Part shown: positions 35,632-49,100 of the stretch, one piece after another
Layout of the letters: the number at the start of each line of letters is the position of its first letter
How positions within the stretch are numbered: the stretch's first letter is position 1
Translations under genes and position numbers: made by a program
Assembly (NCBI GenBank): GCA_024663395.1
Contig: JANFAH010000062.1
Span: forward strand, 186,001-250,000
Source of the DNA: Pisolithus tinctorius
Taxonomy: Eukaryota; Basidiomycota; Agaricomycetes; Boletales; Pisolithaceae
Length of the DNA stretch: 64,000 nt
Reading direction: 5' to 3'
The notes under the pieces: generated by a model
Database searches by the model: none
Told to the model about the DNA's origin: nothing
Seen by the model: only the letters and a program-made list of their open reading frames with translations

Positions 35632-36270
35632 TCATAATATATCTTGTCTATTCGACATCTCTTGCGATACCATGTCTTCTACGAATGCCCACCCGTTATC
35701 ATCATTCTGTGAGTTATTCTTCCTTTTAGTACCAATGATATCTCCATCCCAAGGCTTTTGTTTCCGGCTTTTGATATTCCCTGATTGAAACAGAGTTTTA
35801 ATAACAGCAGCCCACGATTGAGCAGGAGTGCTCCATGTTCTGATAACTTGCCTCCCGCTTCCCTGAGCTGCTTCTCGACTTCTGCTTCCTGCGCTTTGCT
35901 AAATATATATTCCATGCCGACGTATATGAAGAGGTATCCGTGGTCTTCGTCAGTTGGCGCCTTGGCAATTTTCATAGTGAGGTTTCAGGGTAGCACCGTA
36001 TCCCCAAATCACCGTTGGGTACGCCCTCATCAGCCCAGAATATCTCATTTGATACAAGTGGCTCTTCGAAGTGATGGCGACTTTGGCAGGCTGTTCTCGA
36101 CATGTCATATTGGCCCGATGTGCGGGTGGCGTGATATCTATAGATATATGCAGTAAGATCTACCCAGCCGTTTTTCAAGGGTCCGTTATAAATGTTGGTT
36201 ATGAAACATATCAAAAATCCACCCTGGAGCTCGGGCTCCAACGAAGTTCTCATGTATGTCTTGTCTTTGT
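35632..36270 (-). CDS. possible small gene of unknown function, convergent to TFIIB-like gene
   Basis: Several minus-strand frames look coding but I could not settle the exon joins. One reads AKVAITSKSHLYQMRYSGLM followed by RAYPTVIWGYGATLKPHYEN. A second (from 35975) reads EDHGYLFIYVGMEYIFSKAQ with a charged helix EAEVEKQLREAGGKLSEH. A third ends NGWAFVEDMVSQEMSNRQDI plus L and a TGA at about 35632. Together these suggest a gene of two to four exons that ends about 18 bp from the stop of the convergent TFIIB-like gene. No family is recognised. Confidence 0.35.
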
Positions 36271-36428
36271 CACTTGCTCGACAGCCGAAATGACAGAGGA
36301 GCGAACCCAAACTCGCATTGGCTTAGTTTATTGCCCTGAGCAAGTCTATAGTCCCAGGAACCAACAACTAGACACATACTACCTACCCCAACGTCTGTCT
36401 CTCTTTCATCGACCTTACCCACGTTGGT

Positions 36429-38171
36429 CTAAGTGTCGTGGATGCGGAGAGCGGGGTTGACAGTCCCAGGAACGAATCCTTTCGGAAAGACCTGCCGAAC
36501 GTTGATATTGATGCGGGCGTTCTGCATGTAAGTCCTATATGGCTCCCACGCCGACGCCACAGTAGTAGAGCTAGCCCTTTCGGTCTGGGAAACCGAAGCG
36601 TTCGCGCCATCGTTAGTTGGCCGTGATGACTGTGCAAAGTGCTCAGGGAGCGTGTTCTCCAATATACGTGGGACGCCTGTCAGTGCGGATTTACACGGTC
36701 AGCTATCGTTCAGGCGGGTAGGAGTGGCGCCGTGTGAACAAGTTGGAGAGCGCGTGTGTACATTGTACGTACGTACCATGATATGCCCGTCTGCATGCTG
36801 GTCCCGACATAATCACGACATCACCGGATCGCAGAAGAATAGGGGTGGGCTCCACATCCCGTGTGAGACCACCAATGAGGAAGATAGCGGTGTTGCCTAG
36901 TCTAACATTAGAGAGTCAGTGCTTATTAAGGCACAGTGCGGATCACAAAATGACGGGAGACGTCTGCTTCGGAGGGAAAGGTCCAGTGTCAGACAGAGAG
37001 ACTTACGAGATTGACACCAGGGGTGATGTCGCACAAACTTCGGAGCGATCAACGTGAGCCATGAGCGTATCCTGTGTTGTACAGTATCATTTACATTTAG
37101 ATCAGGGCGGATTGGACGTGCGGAATATGTAGATACCCCACCTTGGTCTGGTAAAAGTTGACGATCCCCGCATCTGGTTCTTTCCAAAGGAATGAGGTGA
37201 AATACCTTCGGCATTGAAGCCATGTGTACATACCATAAGTCTCGCTCCACGTCTTCCAATCATCGTCTCCCCATCCTTCTTCGAGGCTACTGTCTGCGCC
37301 AAAAACTTTATTCCAGGCTACCAAACTCACAGCACTCCGACACAGATCTCGGATACGAGAATCGATGTGTCCTTTACCCTTTGAAAAGTCATACTGCTTA
37401 GTTCCCCAATGATACGACCACCCGATATTGGCCCATCGTAGCTTCGGAACGAGCTCGGATGGGCTGCAATCAGAGACTGTCGTAGATGGCTCCGGGGATG
37501 GTTTAGGAATCGCTTGGAGAGAGTATATGTTGTCTGTACCCGCTGCATCATTTGAGATGAGTTGGCGCGGTCCGGAGGGTACGTTCTGCTGGGAAACTAC
37601 TCCTTCGGCAGCAGATGCTTTTGTTTTGACTAAGGATGTGGGATCCTTGGGGCAAGAAGAAAGGGATGCTACGTGTGCATTCCAGATTCCCTCGGGTGGG
37701 AGAATGTAGTGTGCGTCGAGATTCGTTTCATTCGGGTGACGTGCATGATCCCGGAGAGCCCATTGGACAAGCGTTCGTTGACCATCTGGTGACACGAAAG
37801 AGGGTAACAATACGAGTCCTATTAGACGAAACGTTGGATTAGCGGTCCTCCAAATACGACGCGCTCACTATACCTGGTACGGCTGGTACAGTGTAAACCT
37901 TTCCTCCATCAGAAAACGTTCTGATACAAACGGCTCGTCCTCCGCCCGATCCACCTCCACTGCGATCCTCTGCAGCGAGATCGAGTACGTCGGTTAGATC
38001 AGGGGGCGGGAATCGAGCCTTAAATTTCTTTTCGGCTGCTCTGAATGGTGTCCAGTTAGCATCTACATCCTGGCTTCTGTTCTTTGTCGTCCTTATATAC
38101 TGCCTCCTGGCTTTTTTGAATGCCGCGCTAGACGGGTCTACTGCCACGACGTCAGTGGTGCTCGGAGACAT
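36429..38171 (-). CDS. ALKBH1: AlkB homologue 1, Fe(II)/2-oxoglutarate dioxygenase
   Basis: The start at 38171 gives MSPSTTDVVAVDPSSAAFKK. ALKBH1 signatures occur in order: RWANIGWSYHWGTKQYDFSK (nucleotide-recognition lid and YHWG), then DAGIVNFYQTK joined over an intron to DTLMAHVDRSEVCATSPLVS, which has the HxD iron ligands; then LGNTAIFLIGG, SGDVVIMSGPACRRAYHGVP with the distal His ligand, and RININVRQV with the two arginines of the RxNxxxR 2-oxoglutarate motif. The protein ends VNPALRIHDT at 36429. Members act on methylated nucleic acid (animal ALKBH1: tRNA m1A and mitochondrial tRNA; DNA 6mA is debated); the substrate here is unknown. All four catalytic ligands are present, so it should be active. 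It is divergent from LETM1 with 151 bp between starts. Confidence 0.9.
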
Positions 38172-38322
38172 GGCATATTCCTTCTACAAACATGCACAAA
38201 TATATTATTTCACTCAAAATTTGCCGGTTGCCGGTCAAGTTGCGTAGCATAGGCGTCTGTCCGTGGATGGTCCAACGTCGAACCGGCTAGCAAGTTTATT
38301 CTGTCACTGGAAACCTCATCCT

Positions 38323-40647
<2,325 letters not shown>

Positions 40648-41021
40648 TCCATTAGCAAGCTTGTATATACGCACCCCCTAGATATTTAATGCAATCACAA
40701 CTTAATCAATACTCGAGTGATGGCTGTGATGGTGGGCGGGTATGGATGGTATTACTTAGTGAGATGTGGATAGTGATACACCATCGTGGTAACGTCAGTT
40801 GTTATGAACATCGAAAGCATACGAGAGGAAGCGAAGAAGAATATGCTGAAATGACCGCGAGGGTCCGAAAATATGGTGGATGTGTAGTGAGGGAGGGAAG
40901 AGCACTAAACCTCAAAGGAAACATGGTTCATGCACGTAACGTCCACCATATCAAAGGAGCGGAGCCGAAGATCGAAGCACCAGTGGGGGCCCCTTGTTCA
41001 TTCACAAACTCTCAGAGGGCG

Positions 41022-41806
41022 CTAAAGTGGGGGTATCGGAACGTGGGGTTGAGATATGGGCTCCTCAGCCGGTGTACCGGGTCCCTCTGATTTTTCCTGG
41101 AAGTACGTCGGTTCGTCATCTCCATCGGACAGTTCAGCCCACCATCTGCCGGCCTGCAGAATGAGGATGCCGGTGAGTGCGACACTGCAGATGAGGTGGT
41201 TGGAGGCGAGCTCAAGCGTCGAGGAACGAAGAAGGCGGGGGAAGGGTTCGTCAATCCGATAGTGTGGGAGCGATGAGAACTTGGCCACTACACCTGGATG
41301 CGGAGGAGATAGATTCGTCAGCGGAAGGGATCAACCCGGGATGAGAAGTAATACAAACGCACTGGGGATAACAGAGTACAAGTACATCATCACTGTCGTA
41401 CCATAGAGGACTGAAGTGGTGGGGTTAGTACCAGTCAGACTGGGCACACGACCACGCATTAAATATTAGTAGTTCTTACCTATACTACCTCCGTCGAACA
41501 TGAGATTGCCAGCTTCGCCATCGCGGAAGCTCCAAAATATCGTGGTGCCTCCCAATGCAACGATGGCAAAGAGGACATATAAGAGTTCTATGGGTGCCTT
41601 TGTGAGTATAGAATAGTACAAGGCTGCGGTCCAAAGGTGCTCGTCCGTGACGGGCGATTTCCAGAGTGTGAGAGAGTCTGCAATCCAGTGGGTAAACAGA
41701 GAACCTGCAATGTGATGGTCAGTTGGGCTGTGCCTTCGACGATGAACTGGACCTCACCGAGAAGAAACGAGGTTGTGCAGACAACGATACCTGCTCGCAC
41801 ACCCAT
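41022..41806 (-). CDS. SHR3: SHR3-type ER chaperone for amino-acid permeases
   Basis: Four exons starting at 41806: MGVRAGIVVCTTSFLLG joins over an intron to SLFTHWIADSLTLWKSPVTD, EHLWTAALYYSILTKAP, then IELLYVLFAIVALGGTTIFW and RDGEAGNLMFDGGSI; the third exon reads LYGTTVMMYLYSVIP and the fourth KFSSLPHYRIDEPFPRLLRS then LICSVALTGILILQAGRWWA. Four hydrophobic helices, the FTHWIAD and DGEAGNLMFDG motifs and the short cytosolic tail match SHR3, which keeps amino-acid permeases from aggregating in the ER so that they can enter COPII vesicles. It is divergent from the RsfS-like gene, 164 bp between start codons. Confidence 0.88.
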
Positions 41807-41970
41807 CGTGAACTGCGTGTAAGGCAGGCTGTTATCCTGCCCCCTCCCTCTTGTACTTGAACCGAAAATCACGAGCTGTCAGCTGTCGGCCCATTCCTGA
41901 GTCCGACAGTTGCCTTTCCTGGAACATTACAACCCTCACTTACTTGGTCTTCGGCCGAGTAGGAAAGGTC

Positions 41971-42704
41971 ATGCAAACTGTACTGCGAACAATCTGGCTG
42001 TCGCCCAAGCCAACGACGGCAGGGACGAGTATATCTCACACCGTAACACGTCTGCTGTCGACCAACGCAGCACCATCACCATGGTTCGTGGACCCAGAGC
42101 CACAACCGTCTCAAAAACATACCCCACCCCATCTCACACCTAAAGTACAAGAGTTTCCCCCAAATCTACCGGGTCCGATCAGACAACTGTATACAAAATT
42201 AAGCCAGTCTCCTCTCCTGGAGCTATCCACGTTGGATGTGCGTGAGTCTGTTGCACCTCCGCCAGGTCTACCGCTACCCAAGCGGGCACCACGCGGTCGT
42301 AGAAGGCGCGGGGGAACATACGCAGGGGAAGGTATCGACGAGGACGCCGTGGGTGGTTTATGGAATTGGGTCGTCATTGCACAGGTAAATCACGCCCCAT
42401 ATCTCATCTTCTGTTGCCTGAACTGCACAAATAAAGGTGAAGGAAGGCACTGAGAATCGTGGGTCAATTGCAGCTGTCCTACGAACTGTCCGGAAGACTG
42501 TAAGCACATTTCGGAACTTGGCCACCATATTTGATTGCTCAGGGCGTTTATCAGTTGCTCACGATGGATACCCCCATTTGCCTTCCCCCGGGCTCTAAGA
42601 GACGGGCACATAACGGCTGGGCAGTAGTCGACGCAGGGGATTTTGCTGTACACATCCTTAGTCGAGACGCCCGGCAAAAGTATTTCAAACACTTGGACCA
42701 GTGA
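41971..42704 (+). CDS. mitochondrial ribosomal silencing factor-like (RsfS / ATP25 N-domain)
   Basis: Three exons: 41971-42384, 42437-about 42499 and about 42543-42704. The N-terminus MQTVLRTIWLSPKPTTAGTS with later Arg and Ser fits a mitochondrial targeting sequence. The RsfS domain is seen as SPLLELSTLDVRES, then GLWNWVVIAQ joined to VKEGTENRGSIAAVLRTVRK, and HNGWAVVDAGDFAVHILSRD followed by ARQKYF, the classic 'W.ivD.GDvvVHif....R.fY' block. Bacterial RsfS binds L14 and blocks subunit joining; the mitochondrial members (MALSU1, Atp25) help large-subunit assembly. It ends soon after the domain, so it lacks the extra RNA-stabilising half of yeast Atp25. Confidence 0.82.
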
Positions 42705-43151
42705 TGGGTCTCCACGTCAATTCCCCGACTCTACTTCCGATATCCTACATCATCAGTTTATTTGCGAAGACGATAGATATATTGGGGGCCTCGCCACGTT
42801 TGCTAGGTGACCCGATATTTGGAAAGGGGGTGCCGCAGATGCGGTTCACCACGATCAAGCATATTGATAGTATTGTCAGGCTGCCACTGCTCTCCCATCT
42901 CATCTGAGTCACCTAAACTAAGCTGATGTGGATTATCGACGGTAGCGTTACGCCGCCAATACTATACCAGTACCGACTAAATATGACCAAGGATGTCCCT
43001 GGCTTCTACCATCGACAGATATCCCATTCCCAGCATCCCATGTTTCAAGAGGGAAAAAAACATCATAATGGTGTACTGTTGTGCCATAAAGCATTTGGGC
43101 AATGTACCCGTGAACACAGCCAATAGCCTCACCAACCCCCAATGTCATATT

Positions 43152-43222
43152 TGCATCAGCCGGGAGTCGAACCCGGAGCTAGGCCATGGGAAGACCCAAT
43201 GTTACCGCTACACCACTAATGC
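43152..43222 (-). tRNA. tRNA-Gly (CCC)
   Basis: Read on the minus strand the 71 nt fold as a cloverleaf. The acceptor arm is GCATTAG with CTGATGC (one G.T pair), then an A discriminator. The anticodon stem GGGTC pairs with GGCCT around the loop TTCCCAT, giving anticodon CCC with T33 and A37. The T-arm is CCGGG-TTCGACT-CCCGG, a perfect B box. The A box region is TGGTGTAGCGG. There is no intron. Sequence and anticodon both fit glycine. Confidence 0.9.
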
Positions 43223-43284
43223 CTGTACACCCCTATTAGACCAGGTACCCTCACAACACTGAAAGCATTTCTAATACCATAAGC

Positions 43285-43560
43285 ATGTGCACATCCTCCC
43301 GCATGATAGCATCATCAATACTTGCCGGGTCAATGGAGAAACGTCCCTTCGTCGCCCTCGCTTATGAATCGCCCAACATCGCTCTAATTCATTCAGGTCC
43401 AACCACCTACTTTTTGCTATCAAGCCTCACTCATAGTCTTTCGATATTTCCAAACAACGAAGATGCTCAAGAAACCATGCAGAATTTTCTGCACCCTTGC
43501 TCCGTTCCTTGGAACGGCCTCGGAGTCTCCTCCCTAGAATCAACAGAACGCGCGTTGTAA
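43285..43560 (+). CDS. short open frame, unknown, weak
   Basis: A 91-codon frame with an ATG, MCTSSRMIASSILAGSMEKR. It has moderately even composition but no recognised family, no signal peptide and no clear splice partner. It lies just past the tRNA in a sparse stretch. It may be chance or an exon of an unread gene. Confidence 0.2.
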   Translation: MCTSSRMIASSILAGSMEKRPFVALAYESPNIALIHSGPTTYFLLSSLTHSLSIFPNNEDAQETMQNFLHPCSVPWNGLGVSSLESTERAL

Positions 43561-43743
43561 CCAAGTCATGAAACGACACTTGCTTCACGACTTCGACACA
43601 ACACACATTCCACCAGGGGGCCTATGGCTGCATCGAGCTGTGGGCAGAATCAATGAGATGCACTGGTTGAAATCTCCTGATCCGCTGATGAAACATGCAT
43701 AAGTCGGAGATAAGTCTCCGCCTCGCCTAGTCCGATATTCGAG

Positions 43744-44218
43744 TCAAGCAGCATGCGAATGAATTCCAGGCAACGTTGCCGCAACCGTCAACCCAACAAG
43801 GAGCCTAAACCACAATTGCGCACTGCTCGTGGGTGTTGAAACTTCCAGCTGTACAACGCCAGCCTTGAGATTCGGATGGCTCGATCCCAGGCCGTGATGC
43901 TGTAGTTCATGTATGCGCGGCCCGACTGTACATTGTGCATATTCCTTTGCAGAAACTGCGAAACGACACCCCGCTCCCAACGAGTTGTCCTCGAGGATGG
44001 TCTTTGTGACCTCTAAAGCTTCGTCGGTTACGAGGTTGAGAAAATAAACGAGGGAGACTTCGCCGTAGGGGCGGAGGTGCCCTGACAAAGAGCGCTGAAA
44101 AGTTCAATCTGATCCACCTTTCTCTCCAGCGATGTGTCAGAAAGGAAGTGTACCCACGCAGAATAGCATCATCAAAAGCCGCTCTTATTTGCTTTCTCTG
44201 CCTCCCAAGGGTTTCCAT
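43744..44218 (-). CDS. uncharacterised protein with hydrophobic C-terminus
   Basis: Two overlapping frames probably form one gene: exon 1 from 44218 reads METLGRQRKQIRAAFDDAIL and exon 2 reads GHLRPYGEVSLVYFLNLVTD, then KTILEDNSLGAGCRFAVSAK, and ends LWFRLLVGLTVAATLPGIHS with HAA and a stop at 43744. The join near 44090 is uncertain. The last 20 residues form a hydrophobic segment that could be a tail anchor. The composition is that of a real protein, but I recognise no family and can assign no role. Confidence 0.4.
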
Positions 44219-44320
44219 CGAGAAGACACTTCTACGATTCCTTGCGAACGTATACCGTATCGTCAGCTAGGAATTCATTTAAAACGAGCGTTTCTCGCGA
44301 GAGTGGCTAAGATAGGACGA

Positions 44321-44658
44321 TCAAATATGCGGGTCAGCTAGATTGGCCATCATGTGAGGATATGTTCCCGCCATACGCGCATCTGTAGATGCTACGCTAG
44401 GTTGCGCTGCACCAGGAAGACGAGTGTCAGCGAAGTGCCATTGATTTGGACACGTACCTCGATGGGAGGGACAGTCGACGTAGCTGCATACGTGACACCA
44501 GTCTATTAGCTTGTTTACGAGGTACAGTAGTGACCCATGCAGATGACAGTCTTGTTATGTTTCTCAGGAATGTTGCTCTCGCCCTAATACTTACGGATCG
44601 AGCTTGATGAGGACAAGCAAAGGGACGAAAAGGAAATGCTCCCATCTGTTACAGTCTC
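44321..44658 (-). CDS. possible small multi-exon gene divergent from RRP7
   Basis: Pieces on the minus strand look coding: a hydrophobic run FLFVPLLVLIKLDP before a GTAAGT donor near 44597, a small exon TSTVPPIE near 44470, and a final exon reading AQPSVASTDARMAGTYPHMM plus ANLADPHI and a TGA at 44321. Splice signals (GTAAGT, GTACGT, GTGCAG) are in suitable places. The start and full structure are not settled and no family is recognised. Confidence 0.3.
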
Positions 44659-44680
44659 CGCCACACGGTGACCGCCTGTC

Positions 44681-45704
44681 ATGGCACTTCCAAAGATCGT
44701 GTCGGGCTTCACAGTCCTTCCAGTCGCATACCCTCATTCAAGGCATATCATATACGCAAAGGCACATGCATCCTCCTCAAAGTCCTCAAAATCGACTTTT
44801 CCCGCGGACAGAACGCTCTTTCTCGTCAACGTACCCGTAGACGCTACGGAACGTGAACTGTCACTTTTTTTCAGATACGCCGGTACGGTGGAGCGGGTGA
44901 TATTCGATCAGAATGATTTGGACGATACAGAGCTGCAGGGGGATGCATCGGGGAGTGGGAGTGGTAGCGAAGATGAAGATTCAGATGCCCCGGACTCATC
45001 TATGGAAGTCGACACCGAAGAAAACGCAGAAACCCGACCTCGAAAAAATCGCAAAGACAAAAAGAGGGATGAGCCGGCACCCCCTACTGTAGTCCCACTG
45101 CCTACTAGCCCTCATCGCACCCTTCGCAAAACCGGCGCCGTCGCACACCTTGTCTTCCTCGATTCGTCTTCGCTTTCAAAGGCGCTCACACCCCTACCAA
45201 AAGCACGCTCTTGGCCATCATCTGAAGAACTGAGGGGGTTGGCTCGCTACCGTGCTCTCTACGATGAACAACGACCCCCTCTGGACATCGTCAAGGCACA
45301 TGCAGACACCGCCATGGAACTCTATGAGTTCGAGCTCGCCAAGAGCAGACGACAGTCGGCCTATCGCAAAGGAGAGGCGATAGTGGACGAGGACGGTTTC
45401 ACTCTGGTCACTCGTGGAGGAGCGTATGGTAAAACGCTTGGCGGTGGCGTTGGCGTTGCCAACAAGCAGTTCCAGGCTACTGGGAAGACTGGCAGTAAAA
45501 AGAAGAAGGAATCAAAGGAGAAAGCGTCGTTCTACGCGTTCCAAAAAGCAGAAAAACAGCGAAAAGGTAAACCATCGAACGCGTGTTGCATTATGTGCAA
45601 CTGAGCCTTCCAATGCAGCTATCATGGATCTCAAGAAAAACTTCGAAGCGGACAAAGCCCGAATAGAGAAACTGAAGCAGTCCCGTCGTTTCAAGCCTTA
45701 CTGA
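44681..45704 (+). CDS. RRP7: ribosomal RNA-processing protein RRP7
   Basis: Two exons, 44681-45566 and 45619-45704. The protein starts MALPKIVSGFTVLPV, then an RRM-like region, RTLFLVNVPVDATERELSLF and FRYAGTVERVIF, split by a long acidic insert. The family's C-terminal domain follows: VDEDGFTLVTRGG, a Lys-rich linker, FYAFQKAEKQRK and, in exon 2, LKKNFEADKARIEKLKQSRR with FKPY at the end. That last motif is the conserved RRP7 terminus, which sits on the early 40S precursor. It acts in the nucleolus in small-subunit (SSU processome) assembly. Start ATG is immediately before the conserved N-terminus. Confidence 0.92.
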
Positions 45705-46077
45705 CAAGCTGTACACTTACGGGTCTGTTCATCATCTCTGTCATGTCCTTTGAGAGAACTTTGGTCCTAGCGACCTTAGTTCTGGAACGAAGGGTGAAGC
45801 ACGCAGAATCCGGATTTTTTTCCCCCACGAAGCACAACGTTCAAGCTCCAGGACTGCTACGGACACCGTAAAGTTCATCTCTTCATCAATATTACACTTA
45901 TCAATCAACGTCTTTCCGTGGCTAAAATCACGAAGTCCAAACAACCACGGATCCGCACTGCCGAAGCTTTGAAAATGGAGTCCATTGAGTACATCAATAC
46001 CAGGACATACGAGTCTGCACCTTACCTTTCCATCTTATCTACAAAAAGGTTGTTCTATCCCGACGGGTGATCATCGA

Positions 46078-47272
46078 TCAGTGTTTAGAACATCCTTTCG
46101 TGCCACAGCTGTAACAAAATGCTGTCCCACATCGACATAGCATGTGAGAACATCCTGAAACACGTTCCACTATCATCTTGCAGCCGGGGCAAGTCTGCCA
46201 CCTCTCCTTGGCCGCAAGCGCCTTCACCTCACGCGCGAGCGAGTTCTGCTTGCAGTCGTCACCTGGGTGAGCTTGCTCCGTGCATTTCAAGCAGACCAGT
46301 GTGTTACACTTGGCGCACGTACGCTCAAGCTGCCTTGTATTTGTCTTCACTTCGCCCATGAATGCGGAACATGTCGCCTTAGGACAATATATCCGCTGAG
46401 AGGTTGGAATCGATGCTTCTATAATTTTCTCCTGGATCGCTTTGCGCCGTTCTTTGGGCAAGCTTTTGAGCAGAGGATCTACCGGGAGTAGTTGAAGGCA
46501 ACATTGCAATGGAAAGAGTTGTTCATCGCGGCACGCAGCTTCCACCATATCTGCCACGCACTGACGACAGAAGCGATGTGAGCATGGTGCGCTCAACGAA
46601 GTATATACGTTGCATATTTCTCCGCAGACGACGCAACTGCCACGATAGGGGGTTGGTTGGCTGTGATATCCAGTCGGATGCAATTCATGACTTACATCTC
46701 TCTCTCCTTCAAGGCTTTAGTTACGGATCTTGTCATGGGTCGCGTTCTGTTCTCAGGTTTCGTCGTGTCTTCTCTGGTTTCTTCGTCGTTAACCCTGTGA
46801 CCCGTTCAGTTTTGTGCTCATTAGTCATGGAGGAACATACAACGAGAGGGGCCCTAGCCTTTGCATGGCTTTCTGGGCTTCCGTAGGTTCGGGAAGATCC
46901 TCTCCTCGCGCAACGGCTTCTGCGGCTCTACGGTCATCAAACTCTGCCTCTGCCAGTAATGCAAATTGCCCAAGCAACTCCTGTGCGTCGGGAATGATTG
47001 CACTTTGTTCCCCACGGCTACGCTTGGAGCTCGACCTAGCTGTCAAACGCAGAGTCCCCGTTCTCTGCAACGCGTCTTTCAAACGGCCAGCAAGAGCGGA
47101 TAGATTACCCATAGGAGAACCAGCGTCGCTCGAATTAGCTTGCCCACGGACTCGAGCAGGGTTGAAGGTGTCTATCTTGAAGAAGTAGTTCTGTTATGAG
47201 GACTTGTGTGTCGACGTCCCACTCGCCGTCGTCAGCAGGTGCAGGTCGTTTCCGTAGAAGAGCTGAGGCCAT
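46078..47272 (-). CDS. RBR-type E3 ubiquitin ligase (RING1-IBR-RING2)
   Basis: The main exon (from about 46650) holds RING1 (CVVCGEICNVYTSLSAPCSH, RFCRQCVADMVEAAC), an IBR with its Cys pairs (CPKATCSAFMG, CAKCNTLVCLKCTEQAHPGD then DC) and RING2 (CPGCKMIVERVSGCSHMLCR with CGTAFCYSC). In RBR ligases the Cys after 'GCxHM' accepts ubiquitin from E2; it is present here (CSHMLC). Upstream exons read MGNLSALAGRLKDALQRTGT and a Glu/Ala-rich helix. A likely first ATG at 47272 starts MASALLRKRPAPADDGEWDV, but its frame does not join the next (IDTFNPARVRGQ) by any plausible intron, so either the start is lower or there is a frameshift near 47188. Substrates are unknown. Confidence 0.8.
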
Positions 47273-47960
47273 GTCTTTGGGGGAAGAAGAAATGGAAGAC
47301 ACCCCCTAATCACCGAATGAGTGCGAGGCTAATTGTGCCCCTGAGTCGTTCTAGATGATATTTCATATGCGTCACCCACAATGAAATGTTTGGGGACTTT
47401 CCGCAAGTTGATCCCTTCCCAAGAATACCGCCTTGCTATCTGTCACCTTGTTTACAAGGTCACTGCACCCCGAAATTCGTCGCGCATTTTTCGGCAACCG
47501 CGATCCTCCCGAAAACAAAGTCCGATTCAAATTATGGTGGCAATGAATTGTGGGCATGTAATTATGTAGGATTGTAGGCTTTGCCCGTCCAAGCTCAATG
47601 CCAATGCACTGCCACGCTGTGTACTTGCGAACGAGGATGGGGAGACGCTGCGGAGACAGAGTTGACAGCGGAGCAATGAGCGGTATGTGGTCTTTAGACA
47701 TCGAAATCTCGCATGTAAATTATGGGGATCTATGTCGCATCCGTAAACAAGGTGTCTGCCGTCCCTGACGGCCCTATCTTCTAGTTCAATTTAGGAGCTC
47801 CAATTCACGTCGGTTCTCCACCTGCATGTGAGGCTTTGTGCAATCATCGCTGTCACCTTAAAGTGAGGACGAACGAAAGAAACACACGCGGTCATCTGGT
47901 TTGTTTATATCGTCCAATTTTCTACGTGTCGCTGGAAGCCTCTTGTCTGCCCTCGTAAGG

Positions 47961-48193
47961 ATGTCTGAAGCGTTCGACTATCGTGAGTTCAAATATTCTT
48001 GCACCACGGAGGTAAGATTATCCAATATTAATCTCCCTTACGTACCCTCCGAGCACAGGTCGACGATCTAAAAAACATGACGCCCAACACGTGGTGCCAG
48101 GGTGATATTGTTGTCCGAAGCAATCCGGACTGCGGAACTCCAGAGAGCTCTGCATTCAAAGGTCGTTGGAAATGTGTGATAGTAGTAGGATAG
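47961..48193 (+). CDS. possible small two-exon gene, unknown
   Basis: MSEAFDYREFKYSCTTE ends at a GTAAGA donor, and an acceptor CACAG continues VDDLKNMTPNTWCQGDIVVR then a short tail ending CVIVVG. Both sites are in phase 0. The product would be about 60 residues. No family is recognised; it may be a chance arrangement. Confidence 0.25.
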
Positions 48194-49040
48194 ACCTTTC
48201 CGTGCCAGATGACACCCCTATCTGGCCACAGTCTTTGTCACGCTACCATCTTGACACGATTCCCGTTGTGTCCACACCGGCGACGTCCCATGAATAGTGT
48301 ATCATTCTACTTTTTTGAAGTGCTTGCAGTGTATAGGCGGCCACCCTTCTCACTTACCTGTTACGTTCGGTGATAGGCTTCTGTTTAGCCCCTTTCTCCC
48401 GCGAGTCGACAGGGTATTTACTATTGTTTGCACCACAACTACTCTCCTCTATCATGATAGGGTGGTTCTTCTTGTGCAAAGCAGGAGGCAAGTGCACTTT
48501 ATCCACTGTCGACACACACGCACTTACATGCCCATTTTGTGACTTTTGACCCTCGATTGTTGTAACTCTACCTCCGCAGGCTGACATATGGGCGTACTGA
48601 GCTCCGATCCTCATGGTTGTGATATTATTAGGTTATGATGCCACTCGGCGAATAGCGACGGCACGGGGACACAAGTCATGTGTCACAGTTATTTCCAAAG
48701 TTCAACGGTCGTGGTCAGTTGACTTACCTAGCACCGGAAGAAGAAATCTGGAATCTCACCATTCATCCAGATACAGCGACTCTAATCTCGATATTGCAAT
48801 AGTAAGTATTTGACCTGCGAGATTATCTAGGATCGTCCACTGTTCGGATACGGTATGGCTTCATAAACATTGGTCCAAGGTTACCGTCACTCCGGCTCCG
48901 TCGGGAGCAACGCCTAGCTACCGCAAGCAGGCTTCGAACTTTATGACATAGATTATACCGTCGGCAGGTAGATATATCTTTCATATGCACTCCGACGGTA
49001 GACACCGTCGGTTTCTCTGCTTCCACGGGTGTCTGGATGG

Positions 49041-49048
49041 TATATTAT
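49041..49048 (+). promoter_or_regulatory. TATA element of P450 copy A
   Basis: TATATTAT lies 60 bp before the ATG at 49101, in a block (TCTGGATGGTATATTA) shared with the other two P450 copies at the same distance. Confidence 0.5.
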
Positions 49049-49100
49049 CGTCGCTCTTCAAGGTCTTTGGCCAAACCAACTCTTGGTTAACGTCCACCTC

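Larger units (their letters stand above)
47273..49100. other. 1.8-kb gap upstream of P450 copy A
   Basis: Apart from the weak two-exon gene at 47961-48193 I see no gene. The stretch 48640-49100 resembles, in part, the region before P450 copy C (62130-62521), so the duplicated unit reaches a few hundred bp upstream of the P450 start. Confidence 0.4.
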
